Positions 1 to 7,494 of a DNA stretch of 64,000 bases are shown in pieces (positions within the stretch are counted from its first letter, which is position 1; each line of letters opens with the position of its first letter). The notes beneath the pieces were generated by a model. That model ran no database searches and was not told where the DNA came from. It saw only the letters and a program-made list of their open reading frames with translations. This DNA is from Streptomyces luomodiensis. Its GTDB lineage: Bacteria; Actinomycetota; Actinomycetes; Streptomycetales; Streptomycetaceae. Location of the stretch: positions 7,626,001-7,690,000 of the forward strand of contig NZ_CP117522.1 of the NCBI RefSeq assembly GCF_031679605.1. Reading direction: 5' to 3'. The position numbers and the translations under genes are program-made.

Positions 1-192
1 CAGCTGCTGGACGAGGGGTTGACGATCGAGCCGGAGGACCTGGCCCACATCTCGCCGTATCTCACCGAGCACATCAACCGATTCGGCGAGTACAGCACAC
101 ACGAACTTGGCATCAAGCCCGACGCGTACGACCCGAAGCTGGACGTCGACTTCACCCCGCTCCGGGACGACACTCCAGGCAGTGACGACTAA
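1..192 (+). CDS. tnpA: Tn3-family transposase, C-terminal end (partial)
   Basis: The first reading frame is open from the window edge to a TAA at 190-192 and encodes about 63 residues. The stretch around HISPYLTEHINRFGEY is typical of the last part of Tn3-family transposases of actinobacterial elements. Only the tail is visible, so completeness cannot be judged. A hairpin follows about 35 bp downstream. Tn3 transposases cut and join element ends during replicative transposition. Family assignment is from recalled C-terminal similarity. Confidence 0.75.
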   Translation, partial: QLLDEGLTIEPEDLAHISPYLTEHINRFGEYSTHELGIKPDAYDPKLDVDFTPLRDDTPGSDD

Positions 193-227
193 CCTGCGAG
201 CCGCCTGACGAAGCGGATCGCAGGTGG

Positions 228-254
228 GAACCTCACCGGCTCCCGGTGAGGTTC
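228..254. terminator. Perfect 12-bp hairpin between convergent reading frames
   Basis: Arms GAACCTCACCGG (228-239) and CCGGTGAGGTTC (243-254) pair perfectly around a 3-nt loop. The hairpin follows the transposase stop and overlaps the end of the convergent transporter remnant, as expected for a bidirectional terminator. There is no U tract, which is common in Streptomyces. Confidence 0.6.
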
Positions 255-457
255 CGGCGGCCGGATGCCGGTGCGGCCCCCTCCTTCCCCGGTTTGGGCA
301 AGAAGGCGTAGGCGAGGACGGAGCCGATAATCCTGGCCGCCGCGGCAGCGATCAGGACCCGGTTCAGGCCCTCGGACATGTCGGCAGCGCCGGGCTGGAA
401 CAGCACGCCGAAGGCCGCGACCCCGAATGTCTGTCCCAGCTGTCGGAAGGTGGTCAA
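233..457 (-). pseudogene. MFS drug transporter, C-terminal remnant
   Basis: The minus-strand frame gives about 74 residues. It has the TM11-12 signature of DHA2/EmrB-type major facilitator exporters (TFRQLGQTFGVAAFGVLF), a second hydrophobic segment and a charged tail. A full member has about 450-500 residues, so only the last 15 percent remains and no upstream part is seen. It is probably a relic cut by transposon insertion. Confidence 0.55.
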
Positions 458-589
458 GAATGCTCAGACCGCTGGGATCGTAGTCACCGACGTTTCTCCG
501 GGGCGCCACGAGTGTGCGGGTTGGAGTTTCCGCAGTTCAGGAGCGGTCGCGAGCACTGTAGCTGATGCAACATGTGTGGTGCACGGGGC

Positions 590-742
590 CTACACGTCTT
601 CGTCGTCTTCGGCGACCGGCTCGGCGGACGCGCGGCGAACGATCTTCCTCACTGTCCCTCGCAGGGAGCGCAGCAGCTCCCGCTCGGCATCTTCCGTCCG
701 GGCCTCGATGTTCCACTGCCGGATGTCGTCGACCAGGCTTCG
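590..742 (-). pseudogene. Unrecognised charged C-terminal fragment
   Basis: A minus-strand frame ends at 590 with an acidic tail (EPVAEDDEDV) preceded by a basic helical stretch (RSLRGTVRKIVRRAS). The composition looks like real coding sequence, but no upstream domain is recognisable and no family can be named. It may be the tail of a gene deleted by rearrangement. Confidence 0.25.
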
Positions 743-823
743 ACGGAGTGCACAGCTCGTCGGAGATCCTCCGGGGCCGACGGCACCGCCGTACGCGGCG
801 GGCCGCCGCTTCGAAAGGAGGTC

Positions 824-879
824 GTCCGTCCATAACGGACGGCAAAAGGCAAAGGCAAGGAGGTTACCCACTCCTTGCC
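824..879. other. Two consecutive hairpins upstream of the glycosyltransferase gene
   Basis: CCGTCC (826-831) pairs with GGACGG (837-842) around a 5-nt loop. GGCAAGGAG (854-862) pairs perfectly with CTCCTTGCC (871-879) around 8 nt. They lie about 100 bp before the GTG at 980. They could terminate upstream transcription or act as a leader structure; which one cannot be told from sequence. Confidence 0.4.
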
Positions 880-979
880 ATGCTCAACATATAGCGCACC
901 AGGGGGCTTGCGGCAAGACCCCCGGCGTGCCACAGAATCGCCGGTCGAAGCCAGAACCTACAGAAACGGGTGTCGCGAA

Positions 980-2215
980 GTGCGTGTGTTGTTATCGACT
1001 TATGGGTCGCGCGGGGACGTCGAACCGCTGGTGGGACTCGCGGTGCGGTTACGGGAACTCGGCACGCAGGTGCAGGTGTGCGCGCCGCCGGACGAGGACT
1101 TCGCGCAGCGGTTGGGCGGTGTGGGCGTGCCGCTGGTGCCCGTCAGCCGGTCGGCGCGGGCGTTGACGAAGGAGGCCCCGCCGGCGTCGAGCCTGCCGCA
1201 GCGCGCGGCTGAGGTGATCGCCGGGCAGTTCGACGCGGTCACCGCGGCGGCCGAGGGATGCGACGTGCTGGTGGCGACAGGGATGATGCCAGCCGCGGCC
1301 GGAGCGCTGTCGGTGGCCGAGATGCTGGGCATCCGATCCGTGTCCGTGACCTTCCAGCAGCTCACCCTGCCGGCGCCGCACCGCCGGCCACTGGCGTATC
1401 CGGGGCGGCCGTTCCCGCCGGAGGTGACCGACAACCGGGTGCTGTGGGATCTGGACGCTCAGAGCATCGACGCGCTGTTCGGCGAGGCGCTCAACACGAA
1501 CCGGGCGGCGGCCGGTCTGCCCCCGGTGAAGCACGTCCGCGACTACGTCATCGGCAACCAGCCATGGCTGGCGACGGACCCGATCCTGGATCCGTGGCAG
1601 GAGACACCCGACCTCGACGTCGTTCAGACCGGCGCGTGGATGGTGCCGGACGAACGCCCGCTCCCGGCCGAGTTGGTGGCGTTCCTGGAGGCCGACGCGC
1701 CACCGGTGTACGTGGGCTTCGGCAGCATGCCGATGCACGCCTCGACGGACGTCGCCCAGGTGGCCATCGAGGCGGTCCGCGCGCAGGGCCGCCGCGTCGT
1801 CATCGGGCGCGGCTGGGCGGACCTGGCGCTGATCGACGGCCGGGAGGACTGCTTCGCCGTCGGCGAGGTCAACCATCAGGCACTGTTCGGCCGGGTAGCC
1901 GCTGTCGTGCACCATGGCGGCGCGGGTACGACGACGACGGCCGCCCGGGTCGGCGCCCCCCAGGTAGTGGTTCCCCAGTTGGCGGATCAGCCGTACTGGG
2001 CCGGCCGGGTGGCCGAGTTGGGCATCGGCGCGGCACACGACGGTCCGACCCCGACCTTCGAATCCCTGTCGGCCGCGCTGAGCACGGCCCTGAGCCCCGA
2101 GACCCGCGCACGAGCGACCGCCGTGGCCGGCACGATCCGCACCAACGGGGCGACGGTGGCCGCGAAGCTGCTGCTCGACACGGTCAGCGGAAAAAGGCCG
2201 GCAATGTCCGTGTAA
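980..2215 (+). CDS. GT1-family glycosyltransferase (macrolide/glycopeptide type)
   Basis: The product is 411 residues and is predicted to move a nucleotide-activated sugar onto a small acceptor in the cytoplasm. The N terminus (VRVLLSTYGSRGDVEPLVGL) is the acceptor-side Rossmann start of GtfD/UGT-like enzymes. The C-terminal HHGGAGTTTTAARVGAPQVV, near residue 310, is the nucleotide-sugar site. The GTG at 980 places this conserved start at residue 1; the open frame begins at 875 but the added residues are not family-like. No polyketide or peptide pathway genes flank it, so the acceptor is unknown and it may be a resistance-type or orphan glycosyltransferase. Confidence 0.85.
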   Translation: MRVLLSTYGSRGDVEPLVGLAVRLRELGTQVQVCAPPDEDFAQRLGGVGVPLVPVSRSARALTKEAPPASSLPQRAAEVIAGQFDAVTAAAEGCDVLVATGMMPAAAGALSVAEMLGIRSVSVTFQQLTLPAPHRRPLAYPGRPFPPEVTDNRVLWDLDAQSIDALFGEALNTNRAAAGLPPVKHVRDYVIGNQPWLATDPILDPWQETPDLDVVQTGAWMVPDERPLPAELVAFLEADAPPVYVGFGSMPMHASTDVAQVAIEAVRAQGRRVVIGRGWADLALIDGREDCFAVGEVNHQALFGRVAAVVHHGGAGTTTTAARVGAPQVVVPQLADQPYWAGRVAELGIGAAHDGPTPTFESLSAALSTALSPETRARATAVAGTIRTNGATVAAKLLLDTVSGKRPAMSV

Positions 2216-2231
2216 ACCACGCCGGATCGTC

Positions 2232-2657
2232 GAGCCCCACGCCCCACGCGGAGGCCACGGGCAAAAGCACGCCCCCAACGCTGCACTCTCGCACCAGACC
2301 TCGACGCGGCGGCTCTGCGGGGCCCACAGGTTGCGCCGGTAGCCTTCCGCAGCGCGCTCCATGGCTCCTCGATGGAGTCGTACTGGAGCTCCTGCCGCAC
2401 CATGCGGGTTCCGTCGGTGATCCATTCCCACGGGATCTTCCCGGACTCCCGCATATAGCCCAGTTCCCGGACGACGACCGAGTAGTTCCGGCACGAGGTG
2501 CCGGTGTCCTTGTCCCACAGCCGTCCGATGCCCAGGTAGTAGACGTGGCGCACGCTGCACGGCCGCGCCCCTTCCGCGATCGAGGACATCGCCTCGCGCA
2601 GGGCCTCCACCTGGTCCTTTGTCCAGCGGGAGCTTTTACGAAGCTAGCGTCGTAAAA
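2232..2657 (-). pseudogene. Frameshifted remnant of a mobile-element-associated hypothetical protein
   Basis: Read on the minus strand from about 2655, the frame gives WTKDQVEALREAMSSIAEG and then ESGKIPWEWITDGTRMVRQE. That resembles plasmid/ICE proteins whose typical continuation is a VEVWCEKDAL-like motif. The continuation is present (NLWAPQSRRVEVWCES) but in another frame, so an indel lies near 2325-2335. The 5' end merges with the palindrome at 2634-2657 and the 3' end runs into unrelated sequence. It is a relic; the family role is not known to me. Confidence 0.5.
2634..2657. repeat. 24-bp near-perfect palindrome
   Basis: TTTTACGA (2634-2641), then A-GCTAGC-G, then TCGTAAAA (2650-2657). 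Only the base pair at positions 9 and 16 of the 24 is not symmetric. It is AT-rich against a 70 percent GC background and sits exactly at the edge of a broken mobile-element gene. It could be a recombinase crossover or resolution site, or a regulator operator. Confidence 0.5.
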
Positions 2658-2787
2658 CGCCATACTTCCAGTGAACGCCCGAGGCGGTGTCGCCGTCACC
2701 GCCTCGGGGCGCCCTGTGCCGACTCCCGGCCGTGCAGCGGCTGGGAACCGGGCCCTCGCGCGTTTCAGCTGGTCACGGGCTGCTTGA

Positions 2788-3165
2788 TCAGTCGGTGTGG
2801 CGGTTGAGCTGGGCCATCAGCTCGCGGTTGGCGGCGCGGGCGGCGGCGAGGTCGTCGTCACGCTCCTGGCGTTTCAGCTCCAAGTCGATCACCTGTTGTT
2901 CGAGGGTGGTGATCCGGGCCTTGAGCGGTTCGGTGTCCTCGGGGCCGCCGATGCCGGACTCACGCCAGACCTGCTCGCCCAGGACCTCGCTGAGGCGCGC
3001 TTCGAGGCGGCGGACCTGGGCGGCGAGCCGGGCGGTTCGGGCGTCGGCGGCCAGCAGATCGGCTTGCAGGGAGGTCCGGCTGACGGCAGGGCCTCGATCC
3101 GGGCCTGCCACGTCGCTTCCTGACGGATACCGGGTGTGAGTAGTTGCGGTACAGAAAGTGCCGTT
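2788..3165 (-). pseudogene. DUF6262 / TnpC-like recombinase accessory protein, C-terminal part
   Basis: About 110 residues on the minus strand form a coiled coil (RTARLAAQVRRLEARLSEVL, then LKARITTLEQQVIDLELKRQ), ending near ANRELMAQLN. This is the C-terminal half of the DUF6262 proteins encoded third in Tn554-like tnpA-tnpB-tnpC recombinase operons. The N-terminal HTH-like part is not recognisable. Just upstream, about 3175-3270 on the same strand, a charged frame ending in RRVRIRRPDDPL stops; it may be the tail of the preceding recombinase. No intact tyrosine recombinase is present. Confidence 0.55.
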
Positions 3166-3278
3166 GAGATTGATCATGGTCCGGCTGGCGTCGAGGTGAG
3201 CGGGTCGTCCGGCCGCCGGATGCGGACTCGGCGGGGGCGGGGGATGTCGTCGGCGTCCTGGAGGTCGGCGAAGTCGGC

Positions 3279-4010
3279 ATGCGCCTGGGCGACGGCTTCG
3301 GGGGCGGCCTCGCTGTCGTCGACGCGTTCTCGCGGACCTGGGGCGTCGAGATCCTGGACGGTGGGAAAAGGGTCTGGGCCGAGCTGGAGAGCACCCTCGG
3401 ACCGCGTATCGCCCAGCTGGCGGCTGCGGGTGACGGCGTTCCCGCGGCGAACGCGTGGGCCGACAGGCTCGTCGCCTTGCGTGATGCGACCGGCGCATTC
3501 GCTGTCCGCCTACATCAGCTCCACAGTCCCGCCACACGGGTCTGTATCGCTGAGGTCCTGGACCTTCACGCACCGCAGCGCTCACTGCTCGGCCGGCTCG
3601 CACCTCTGAGGGCTGACCCTGTCACCTTGACGTTCCTCACCTGGCAGTCGAGCCGGTCCGGTGGTGCAGGAGTCTCCGCCGCCGTTCCTTACAGGGCCGA
3701 CACGCTGGCCCGGACTCGGCGCCGGGGTTGGGTGCAGGGCTTCGGCGGCCGTGACAACTGTGTCGCCATCGTCGCTGCTCCCGTCCTGGACCGGCGCAAG
3801 CGAGTTGTGGCCGTCTTGGAGATCTCCGGTCCGGTCGCGGTCCTCACCGATACTCCGGGGCGGACGCATGGCGAGTCACTGATCGCCGTTGCATCGGAGA
3901 GCGACGTGATCAGTGAATGCCTCTACCGCAAAGGCGCTGCAGTACCCGGCGCGCCGGCACAGAGGGTGAGCAGCCTGCACCTGCTGACCACCAGGCGGAG
4001 GACCGGATGA
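3279..4010 (+). CDS. Chimeric open frame: HATPase-like start joined to an IclR-effector-like region
   Basis: The first 35 residues (GGGLAVVDAFSRTWGVEILD, then GGKRVWAEL) match the C-terminal G-box region of anti-sigma-type HATPase proteins. From about residue 60 the frame looks like an IclR ligand-binding domain: LVALRDATG, then ADTLARTRRRGW, then VAAPVLDRRKRVVAVLEISG. No winged-helix DNA-binding domain is present. The stop overlaps the ATG of the next gene (ATGA), so the two may be translationally coupled. The join of two unrelated domain ends suggests a deletion fusion; whether the product is functional is uncertain. Confidence 0.45.
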   Translation: MRLGDGFGGGLAVVDAFSRTWGVEILDGGKRVWAELESTLGPRIAQLAAAGDGVPAANAWADRLVALRDATGAFAVRLHQLHSPATRVCIAEVLDLHAPQRSLLGRLAPLRADPVTLTFLTWQSSRSGGAGVSAAVPYRADTLARTRRRGWVQGFGGRDNCVAIVAAPVLDRRKRVVAVLEISGPVAVLTDTPGRTHGESLIAVASESDVISECLYRKGAAVPGAPAQRVSSLHLLTTRRRTG

Positions 4011-4843
4011 AAACAGCGTTCCAAGGCAAGATCCGGCCTCCGCGTGAGGGTGAGGCGCCCGCTGCCGCTGCGCTGGTCGTCGGGGCGTACCTGCGGGCCG
4101 TACGGCTCTCGCGTGGCGTGAGCGGCAAAGAGGCCGCGTGGGCGATTGGTGGTTCGGCAGCTAAGGTGTCGCGGCTGGAGACCGGCCGTCTGCACCGCGT
4201 TGCGGATGTCATCAGACTCCTGGAGTACTACGGCATCGATGGCAAAGCGCACCTGCGCGCCGTCGACCACCTGTTGCAGAAGCCGCACCGGCACGTGCTG
4301 CACGACGCGGTGCCGGGCTGGCTGGACCGGCTCCACGCCTGCCAGCGCCAGGCGGACAGCACGGTCATCCACACCGGACATGCCCTTCCGGACTTCCTGC
4401 GCATCCCGGACTACCCGGTGGGTCTGATGGCCCAGCACTTCCGCGCCGAGCTGCAACTCCATGTCCCGCCACGCGCGCCACTGACCGCCGGCACCGGCGA
4501 GGATGTGACGCTGCTGCTGGACGAGATGGGGTTGCACAGGCCCCTCGGCGAACCGGACGTGATGCCGGACCAGGTCGCGCATCTGCAGCAGCTCACCAGG
4601 TCGCCACAGGGACCGCGGATTCTGGTGGTGCCTCAGCGGGTCTTACCGCCCCGCGGCCTCCTGCTGTACCAGATGACACTCCACGGGCACACCCTCGTCG
4701 CGGAGGAACGGGCCGACTTCGTCATCTACCACACCGGTGAGGCCCTGGGCCCCTGGCAGCACAGGCTGCGAGTCGCCATGGACGCCGCCGTGCCCCTCGA
4801 TGACGCAGCAGTGTGCGTGAACGATGGGGCGCGCCCCCGTTGA
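4007..4843 (+). CDS. Helix-turn-helix regulator with DUF5753 (Scr1-type antitoxin-like)
   Basis: The protein is 278 residues. Residues about 22-75 form an XRE helix-turn-helix (YLRAVRLSRGVSGKEAAWAI, then SRLETGR). The rest is the DUF5753 domain typical of the many Streptomyces WhiJ/Scr1-like regulators. The ATG at 4007 is chosen over an upstream ATG at 3917 because it starts just before the conserved domain and has GGAGG at 3997-4001. These genes usually pair with a small DUF397 protein; none is seen here. Instead small Cys-containing hypotheticals follow downstream on the same strand. Confidence 0.85.
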   Translation: MKTAFQGKIRPPREGEAPAAAALVVGAYLRAVRLSRGVSGKEAAWAIGGSAAKVSRLETGRLHRVADVIRLLEYYGIDGKAHLRAVDHLLQKPHRHVLHDAVPGWLDRLHACQRQADSTVIHTGHALPDFLRIPDYPVGLMAQHFRAELQLHVPPRAPLTAGTGEDVTLLLDEMGLHRPLGEPDVMPDQVAHLQQLTRSPQGPRILVVPQRVLPPRGLLLYQMTLHGHTLVAEERADFVIYHTGEALGPWQHRLRVAMDAAVPLDDAAVCVNDGARPR

Positions 4844-4930
4844 GGAGCGGGCCGCCGCACCGAGCCCTCCGGCGCGCCCGGTGCGCACTGAGAGCCGCCT
4901 GTACCTCGCCCCGGGAGGGGAGGGAGTCCT

Positions 4931-5257
4931 GTGAGCAACCACGTTGACCGTGCCCCAGCCGGCCGCCGGTGGATCAGCCTCGGCCTGCTGTTCGGCGGCC
5001 ACTCATGCCACATCCCCGGCCCGCTCAGCGCCTTCCGCCCAGGCCAGGAGACACCCCTGAACTGGGACCCGGCCGCCCAATTGGACTCGGCACTGTGGGA
5101 GGTGCGGCACGCCGGATTCGACCCGGATGAGGACTACCCCCGCACGACGGACCGCCCCTGGCGACTCGTCTGCACCGGATGCGGCACTCCCCGGAGGTTG
5201 AGCCTGACCGCCATCCGTGGCGGCAGGCGGTGCTGCGGGCCCGAGCCCACGCCCTGA
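4931..5257 (+). CDS. Small hypothetical protein with Cys-rich C terminus
   Basis: 108 residues from a GTG preceded by a strong purine run (GGGAGGGGAGGGAG). The C-terminal third has WRLVCTGCGTPRRLSL followed by a CC pair, resembling a small zinc-binding finger of the kind found in short Streptomyces accessory proteins. It lies downstream of the XRE regulator and upstream of two more small genes on the same strand. No function can be named. Confidence 0.55.
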   Translation: MSNHVDRAPAGRRWISLGLLFGGHSCHIPGPLSAFRPGQETPLNWDPAAQLDSALWEVRHAGFDPDEDYPRTTDRPWRLVCTGCGTPRRLSLTAIRGGRRCCGPEPTP

Positions 5258-5390
5258 CCGGGCGGGCCGCTGACCGTCCGGCCCCACCCGGACACACCCC
5301 AGGTCAGCAGCCCGCCCCTCTCTTCCGTCCCGCGCCAGCGTCATGCCGGGGCGGACATCACCGACATGCACCACCAATGAGAGGACAGCT

Positions 5391-5963
5391 ATGAGCGGGG
5401 CCGTGCCCGCCAGCCTCCGACCGGACACCCCGATCGGCATCAAGTACGCCGACGACACCTGGCACGCGATCTCCACCGCGAACGACTGGGGCCGCTGCGT
5501 CCTCGACGCCCTGGGCGACCACACCGGCGCGGTCCTCGAAGACACGGCGTTACGCCACCTGGTGTGGTTCGTGCCTCCGGGAGGAGTCGACGGCTGGCCC
5601 ACCCCCGAACCACTGCGTCTGACCCTGTACCGGGCTGGAGACAGCCTCCTCGTGCCCCGACTGAATGGCTACCGGGGAGTCAACGTGTGGCTCCGCACCC
5701 CGAAGGCGAACGGACTGTTCACCGACCCCAACACGCTGCGCTCGGCCATGGAAAGCCTGGTCGGGCCGCTGGATCAGGCAGCGGGACGAAGCCCCGTGGT
5801 GGTGTGCCACTTCTGCGCCACCCCCACGCGTGACGCTCAGGTGATCGACGCATGCGAGTCGTTCAGTACCGGCACCCACGTCCGCTACGCCTGCCACCCC
5901 TGTCTGAGCACGACCGGTGGCGACCGCGTCCACCTCCTCGCTCACCCGGAAGGCCCGCGATGA
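5391..5963 (+). CDS. Hypothetical protein with CxxC pairs near the C terminus
   Basis: 190 residues, starting at the ATG with GAGAGGA just upstream; the longer frame from 5343 lacks a ribosome site. The body is unremarkable and mixed alpha/beta by composition. The C-terminal part holds two CxxC motifs (VVCHFCATPT and YACHPC) about 30 residues apart, suggesting a zinc site. Its stop overlaps the next ATG by ATGA, so the pair is probably co-translated. Family not recognised. Confidence 0.6.
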   Translation: MSGAVPASLRPDTPIGIKYADDTWHAISTANDWGRCVLDALGDHTGAVLEDTALRHLVWFVPPGGVDGWPTPEPLRLTLYRAGDSLLVPRLNGYRGVNVWLRTPKANGLFTDPNTLRSAMESLVGPLDQAAGRSPVVVCHFCATPTRDAQVIDACESFSTGTHVRYACHPCLSTTGGDRVHLLAHPEGPR

Positions 5964-6049
5964 GCCCCCGTACCGAGCAGATGCTGTACGTCCTGGCCGT
6001 GGCCGCGCTCCTGGGCGTGCTCAGCTACGGCATCACCCACCACCCATGA
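5960..6049 (+). CDS. 29-residue single-pass membrane peptide
   Basis: ATGA overlap with the previous gene gives a peptide with a short charged head (MSPRTEQ) and one hydrophobic segment (MLYVLAVAALLGVLSYGI). Overlapping stop/start and clean hydrophobicity argue for a real small membrane protein. Role unknown. Confidence 0.5.
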   Translation: MSPRTEQMLYVLAVAALLGVLSYGITHHP

Positions 6050-6169
6050 CCCCCACCCCGACCGGGCGCGCCCACGAGCCCCGGCCGGGGTGGTCCCAGG
6101 CTCCGGCCGCCGCTTCCTACCCCCGAGGGGAGGGCGGCCGGAGCCGTCACGACAGAAAGGAGACCGCTC

Positions 6170-6549
6170 GTGCGGCGGAGATGGGCTCTGGGCGAGTGCT
6201 GGCTGTGGTGCGAGCGCACCGCGGTCCCGGTGCTGTGGCTAGGGCCGGTCATCTGGTGGGCGGCAATGCCCCCCTGCACGCCTGCGAGCGGTGCATCCGG
6301 CACCTGGAACACAGAGACCAGGACGCTGCCCTCACCCGCGACGCGGATCCAACGAGGGCCGAGTGGCGGGGGCGACGGTGGGCCCCGGGCGAGTGCTGGC
6401 TGTGGTGCCAGCGCGTCGACCGGCCGACGCTGCTGCTCGGCACGGTCGAGCACGCGGATCACCAAGTGTCGCTCTACAGCTGCAACCTGTGCATAGAGCG
6501 CCTGGAGGACAAGGTGCGCGTCGCCCTTCCGTACGTCCCCGCCGGATGA
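6170..6549 (+). pseudogene. Two-repeat Cys-rich protein interrupted by a 1-nt frameshift
   Basis: The GTG start at 6170 has AGAAAGGAG upstream. The first frame gives RRWALGECWLWCERTAVPVL and then loses similarity. In the next frame the same module resumes (HACERCIRHLE) and is followed by a second copy (RRWAPGECWLWCQR, then SCNLCIERLE). Adding one C to the C6 run at 6269-6274 restores one protein of about 126 residues with two tandem CxxC-containing modules. It is either a real frameshift mutation or a sequencing error in a homopolymer. Function unknown; likely metal-binding. Confidence 0.55.
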
Positions 6550-6646
6550 GACTCCCGCCCCCGGCCGCGCTGACCTGAGCGTCGCCCGGCCGGGGCGCGG
6601 GCACTACCGCCAACCGTGGAGGCTCGTATCGCCGATCTGGAGGGCT

Positions 6647-6736
6647 GTGACCGCCGTGCTCGCCGCCACAGCGGCCCTCGGCGGCGCCACGGCCACGGCC
6701 GCCGCTTCCCCGCAGTCGGCAGCCGGACCGCCATAA
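6647..6736 (+). CDS. Possible 29-residue Ala-rich peptide
   Basis: A GTG after GGAGGG begins an Ala/Thr-rich frame (VTAVLAATAALGGATATAAA) ending at a TAA 35 bp before a strong terminator. It looks like a signal-peptide-like hydrophobic stretch without a mature domain. It may be a tiny exported peptide or the start of a truncated gene. Weak call. Confidence 0.25.
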   Translation: MTAVLAATAALGGATATAAASPQSAAGPP

Positions 6737-6770
6737 ATGGCCAGCCTCCTCTGCGTCTCAGGCTGCTCTA

Positions 6771-6810
6771 GGCCCAGGGGCGGGCACCACAGGGTGCCCG
6801 CCCCTGGGCC
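6771..6810. terminator. Strong bidirectional terminator
   Basis: An 18-bp perfect stem, GGCCCAGGGGCGGGCACC (6771-6788) with its complement at 6793-6810, closes a 4-nt ACAG loop. It ends the small-gene run 4007-6736. I see no gene in 6811-7086, the stretch between it and the convergent metal-transport genes. Confidence 0.85.
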
Positions 6811-7086
6811 TTGCCGTTCCCGGGAGCGATCGATGCCCACCCATGCCGTCTCCCTTCCGAAGCCGCCTCTTCGGAGCTCCGCCCGTTAGCGCGCGAGCAC
6901 GACGGCCGAAGGCGTGACCCGGCTGTCCCACTGCGGCACGCGACCCTCAATGGCCTGGGCCGCTACAGCTTCCGCGCCGCCGTCCCCACCGACGGGGCGC
7001 CTGCTGAGGGACCCGTCACAGCCGGTGCGGTGACAGACGACGAGGGATGGACCGGGAGCCGGGGCCGGGTCTGGGATGGGGTGTGG

Positions 7087-7494
7087 TCAGCCGTCGACGG
7101 CTTGGCGGATACGGCGGGAGGGGGTGAACGCATACAGGTCGAGCACGTCGGGCGGGTCGGCGAGCCCAGGGCCGCCCGAGCGCACCCAGGCTGCGATGTC
7201 GTCGGTGGCGTCGAGGTCGTTGACCAGGCCCAGCCAGATGGGGCGTCCGCCGGCGGCTCGTCCGGCGGTGGAGGGCTGGACGACGATGACGTTGGCGTGT
7301 TCGCAGGCGTCCAGGCAGTCGGTCACCCGTACCTGAGCGGTGCCCTCCAGCGCCCGGCGCAGTCCGGCGAGCTGGGCGGCGTGGTCGACGCCGGGGATCT
7401 TGGGGGTGCCGCAGCAGCAGCCGCGGCAGACGGTGACGGTACAGCGGGCTGCCCCGGCGGTGGCGGGGGCGGCCTTGCGGGCGCGGCGGCTCAC
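7087..7494 (-). CDS. (2Fe-2S) thioredoxin-like ferredoxin domain protein
   Basis: 135 residues. The Cys pattern VTVCRGCCCGTPKIPG, then DCLDACEHANVIVVQP, matches small thioredoxin-fold [2Fe-2S] ferredoxins. The GTG start overlaps the stop of the upstream metal ATPase gene (GTGA), so the two form one operon. A redox or metal-binding partner for the transporter is an inference from context. The C-terminal portion carries the usual W and hydrophobic strands of the fold. Confidence 0.75.
   Translation of the reverse strand: MSRRARKAAPATAGAARCTVTVCRGCCCGTPKIPGVDHAAQLAGLRRALEGTAQVRVTDCLDACEHANVIVVQPSTAGRAAGGRPIWLGLVNDLDATDDIAAWVRSGGPGLADPPDVLDLYAFTPSRRIRQAVDG

Noticed and set aside
1049..2560. 503-residue minus-strand frame opposite the glycosyltransferase
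   Set aside because: Antisense shadow of the glycosyltransferase; only its first 60 residues reflect a real, frameshifted remnant annotated separately.
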